A stretch of 64,000 bases of DNA from NCBI GenBank assembly GCA_030538235.1, contig JAUNUJ010000001.1:170978-234977 (forward strand). The letters are read 5' to 3'. Source of the stretch: Alcaligenaceae bacterium (GTDB taxonomy: Bacteria > Pseudomonadota > Gammaproteobacteria > Burkholderiales > Burkholderiaceae_B). The notes beneath the pieces are model-generated. The model was not told the origin of the DNA and ran no database searches. It worked only from the letters and a program-made list of their open reading frames with translations. Shown here piece after piece: positions 62,556-64,000 of the stretch (positions are counted from its first letter, which is position 1; the number at the start of each line of letters is the position of its first letter). The position numbers were made by a program, and so were the translations under genes.

Positions 62556-63116
62556 ATGAAGATTAATAAAAAATTGCTGTTAGGAGCGGTCGTCTGTTCT
62601 TCGCTGCTAGCGGGTTGCCAGACTTTTAATGATTTGATGGACGGAACCTTCGGTTCTTCTAAATCGACCCCGCGCACTGGTACGCCGATTGAGAGTGTTC
62701 CAAAGACGCCACCACCAACGACTGCACCAGCTGAACGTACAACCACTTCATCTTTGGTGATTTATGCTTCATCAGCAACGCCCATGCAAGGTTATGTTTT
62801 AGTGGAACGTAATAATCAGCGTATTTATGTGGATCCTAGACAAACCTTATTGCGCAGTGACTTAAATAATGTCCTAGCCGAACAGGATGATCAGGGACGC
62901 CCTTATGTGAGATTGTTCTTTAATTCTAACGGCGCTCAGAAACTTCAACGCATTACCTCAAACAATATCGGGCGCACACTAACGGTAACTCATAGAGATA
63001 ATTTGATTTCTAATATCAATATCACTAGCGCGGTGAGCAACGGTATTTTAAATGTACCTATGGCTTCGGCTAATGATGCGATTGCATTTGAGGGTCGTCT
63101 TCTTGATGGTGATTGA
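62556..63116 (+). CDS. Lipoprotein with SecD P1-head-like domain
   Basis: A 186-aa lipoprotein. The signal ends in the lipobox L-A-G-C (Cys21), followed by a Pro/Thr-rich linker (~38-65). Residues ~70-180 resemble the P1 head subdomain of SecD: RLFFNSNGAQKLQRITSNNIGRTLTV followed by LISNINITSAVSNG. SecD itself is a membrane protein, so this would be a free-standing periplasmic copy of that subdomain. Its job is unknown; binding secreted proteins is a guess. ATG 62556 follows AGGA; an upstream ATG at 62508 would spoil the signal. A strong terminator follows. Confidence 0.75.
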   Translation: MKINKKLLLGAVVCSSLLAGCQTFNDLMDGTFGSSKSTPRTGTPIESVPKTPPPTTAPAERTTTSSLVIYASSATPMQGYVLVERNNQRIYVDPRQTLLRSDLNNVLAEQDDQGRPYVRLFFNSNGAQKLQRITSNNIGRTLTVTHRDNLISNINITSAVSNGILNVPMASANDAIAFEGRLLDGD

Positions 63117-63143
63117 TTAATTTACCATCATAACCCCCTTAAT

Positions 63144-63179
63144 AGCTCACCTAGGTTTTCTCTTAGGTGAGCTTTTTTG
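63144..63179 (+). terminator. Terminator after the SecD-like lipoprotein gene
   Basis: A perfect 10-bp stem AGCTCACCTA / TAGGTGAGCT with a 10-nt loop, followed by five Ts and GTG. Confidence 0.9.
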
Positions 63180-63242
63180 TGAGAACACATTCGCTTAAAA
63201 GTATCAGTGGCCTGCTTTTGATCAAACCATGCCACTGATCAT

Positions 63243-64000
63243 TTATTGCATTTGCAATTGTCGCAGGATTTTCTGACCCGCGCGACCTGTCACAGGCATG
63301 CCAAAACGTGCTTCCTCAACCTTAATTGCTTCACGAGAGAGGGTGCCAATAAGGCCGTCTGCTGTGCCAATGGCGTGACCGCGTGACAGAAGTATGTTTT
63401 GCAATATCACGCGTTCTTCACGCGATAAGCCCAGATCATCTGTAGGCCAAGCGGTAAAAAAGGCCGGGTGATCACGCAAGCGATCGGATAAATGAGCAAT
63501 CGCCAATGCATAGCTCTCGGCGGCGTTGTAACTGTAGATCACGTCAAAGTTTTTGAACACCAAAAAGGCCGGTCCCTGAGCTCCTGTGGGTGTTAATAAG
63601 CCGGCTTGTTGTGATAGCGGAGCGAGTTCACTTAATGACTGGCCCAAGACACCGGTGACCCCACGCTGCTGCCACGTTTGAATACTGCGTTTGCTGCGAC
63701 GCCCCTCACCACTTGTATTAAAGCCTGGTGGTAACTTGACCTCAAAGCCCCAAACTTGACCGGTTTGCCAACCATTGCGTTTAAGGTAGTTGGCGGTTGA
63801 GCCTAGCGCATCAGCGGTGTTGTTCATTAAGTCACGGCGACCGTCACCATCAAAGTCAACTGCCAGTCGTTCGAAGGTAGTGGGCATAAATTGAGTATGA
63901 CCAAACGCCCCGGCCCAGGAGCCTTTAAATTCTTCAAGCGGAATATCACCGGACTGAACAATTTTTAAGGCTGAAAAAAACTCTTTTCGAAAAAAAGCTT
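63243..64000 (-). CDS. Lytic murein transglycosylase, MltB family (5' end outside window)
   Basis: The frame stays open to the window edge, so the N-terminus and the catalytic Glu are missing. The visible part begins within the lysozyme-like domain: GSWAGAFGHTQFMPTTF followed by FDGDGRRDLMNNTADALGSTANYL and GFEVKLPPGF are the MltB-type hallmarks. Residues near the end (REERVILQNILLSRGHAIGTADG to the stop) form a peptidoglycan-binding domain of the PG_binding_1 type. The protein cuts the glycan strand in the periplasm. An imperfect hairpin (63203-63239) may end its transcript. Confidence 0.9.
   Translation of the reverse strand, partial: AFFRKEFFSALKIVQSGDIPLEEFKGSWAGAFGHTQFMPTTFERLAVDFDGDGRRDLMNNTADALGSTANYLKRNGWQTGQVWGFEVKLPPGFNTSGEGRRSKRSIQTWQQRGVTGVLGQSLSELAPLSQQAGLLTPTGAQGPAFLVFKNFDVIYSYNAAESYALAIAHLSDRLRDHPAFFTAWPTDDLGLSREERVILQNILLSRGHAIGTADGLIGTLSREAIKVEEARFGMPVTGRAGQKILRQLQMQ

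Overview
The window reads as a low-GC betaproteobacterial chromosome, most likely Burkholderiales and probably near the Alcaligenaceae. This rests on gene families and local gene order, not on a database comparison. Supporting orders are a DUF498/Mth938 protein, bcp and phoH next to alaC-hom-thrC, a tyrosine/aspartate aminotransferase beside uvrB, recA-recX, nadE-glnB, and an NAD-linked fdsGBAD formate dehydrogenase. No insertion sequence, prophage or CRISPR array is visible. Most of the DNA is ordinary core genome.

Layout. 0-9.7 kb: the end of an MCE (MlaD-type) lipid-transport operon, an arsC/arsR pair without a transporter, small lipoproteins, helD, djlA, dinB and yqeY. 9.7-13.7 kb: a minus-strand run of DUF498 protein, bcp, phoH and a bile-acid-symporter-like carrier. 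13.8-24.3 kb: alaC-hom-thrC (threonine synthesis), a flavin reductase, a squalene-synthase-like protein with damaged motifs, alr-radA-tauE and kdkA. 24.4-30.3 kb: potFGHI polyamine ABC transporter, a YffB/Spx-like protein with rpiA, and phoU. 30.4-35.6 kb: formate dehydrogenase fdsGBAD. 35.9-39.3 kb: a DctPQM TRAP transporter with a universal stress protein.

39.3-40.6 kb is noncoding and is the most unusual part. Four copies of a 64-bp unit are spaced 295-303 bp apart. Each copy has an inverted pair of DnaA boxes whose starts are 14 bp apart, and a WATCAA motif resembling the IHF core exactly 41 bp upstream of the first box. Two extra DnaA boxes, AT-rich tracts and terminators on both sides complete the picture. 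It looks like a replication-initiation or DnaA-titration locus (oriC, datA or DARS type). The flanking genes point into it, which argues mildly against a simple oriC.

40.6-45.5 kb: the glyoxylate shunt (glcB, aceA) and tRNA-Arg(ACG). 45.6-57.2 kb: copA, then a concentration of DNA repair genes (lexA, uvrB, rdgC, recA, recX) with LexA boxes before lexA and recA. 57.3-64 kb: argH, a glutamine-type NAD synthetase that has lost two glutaminase catalytic residues, glnB, ubiC, a pseudouridine synthase, a lipoprotein and the end of a lytic transglycosylase.

Together the genes suggest a respiratory, probably asaccharolytic organism living on organic acids, amino acids, polyamines and formate, using the glyoxylate shunt for C2 growth. 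That lifestyle reading is inference.
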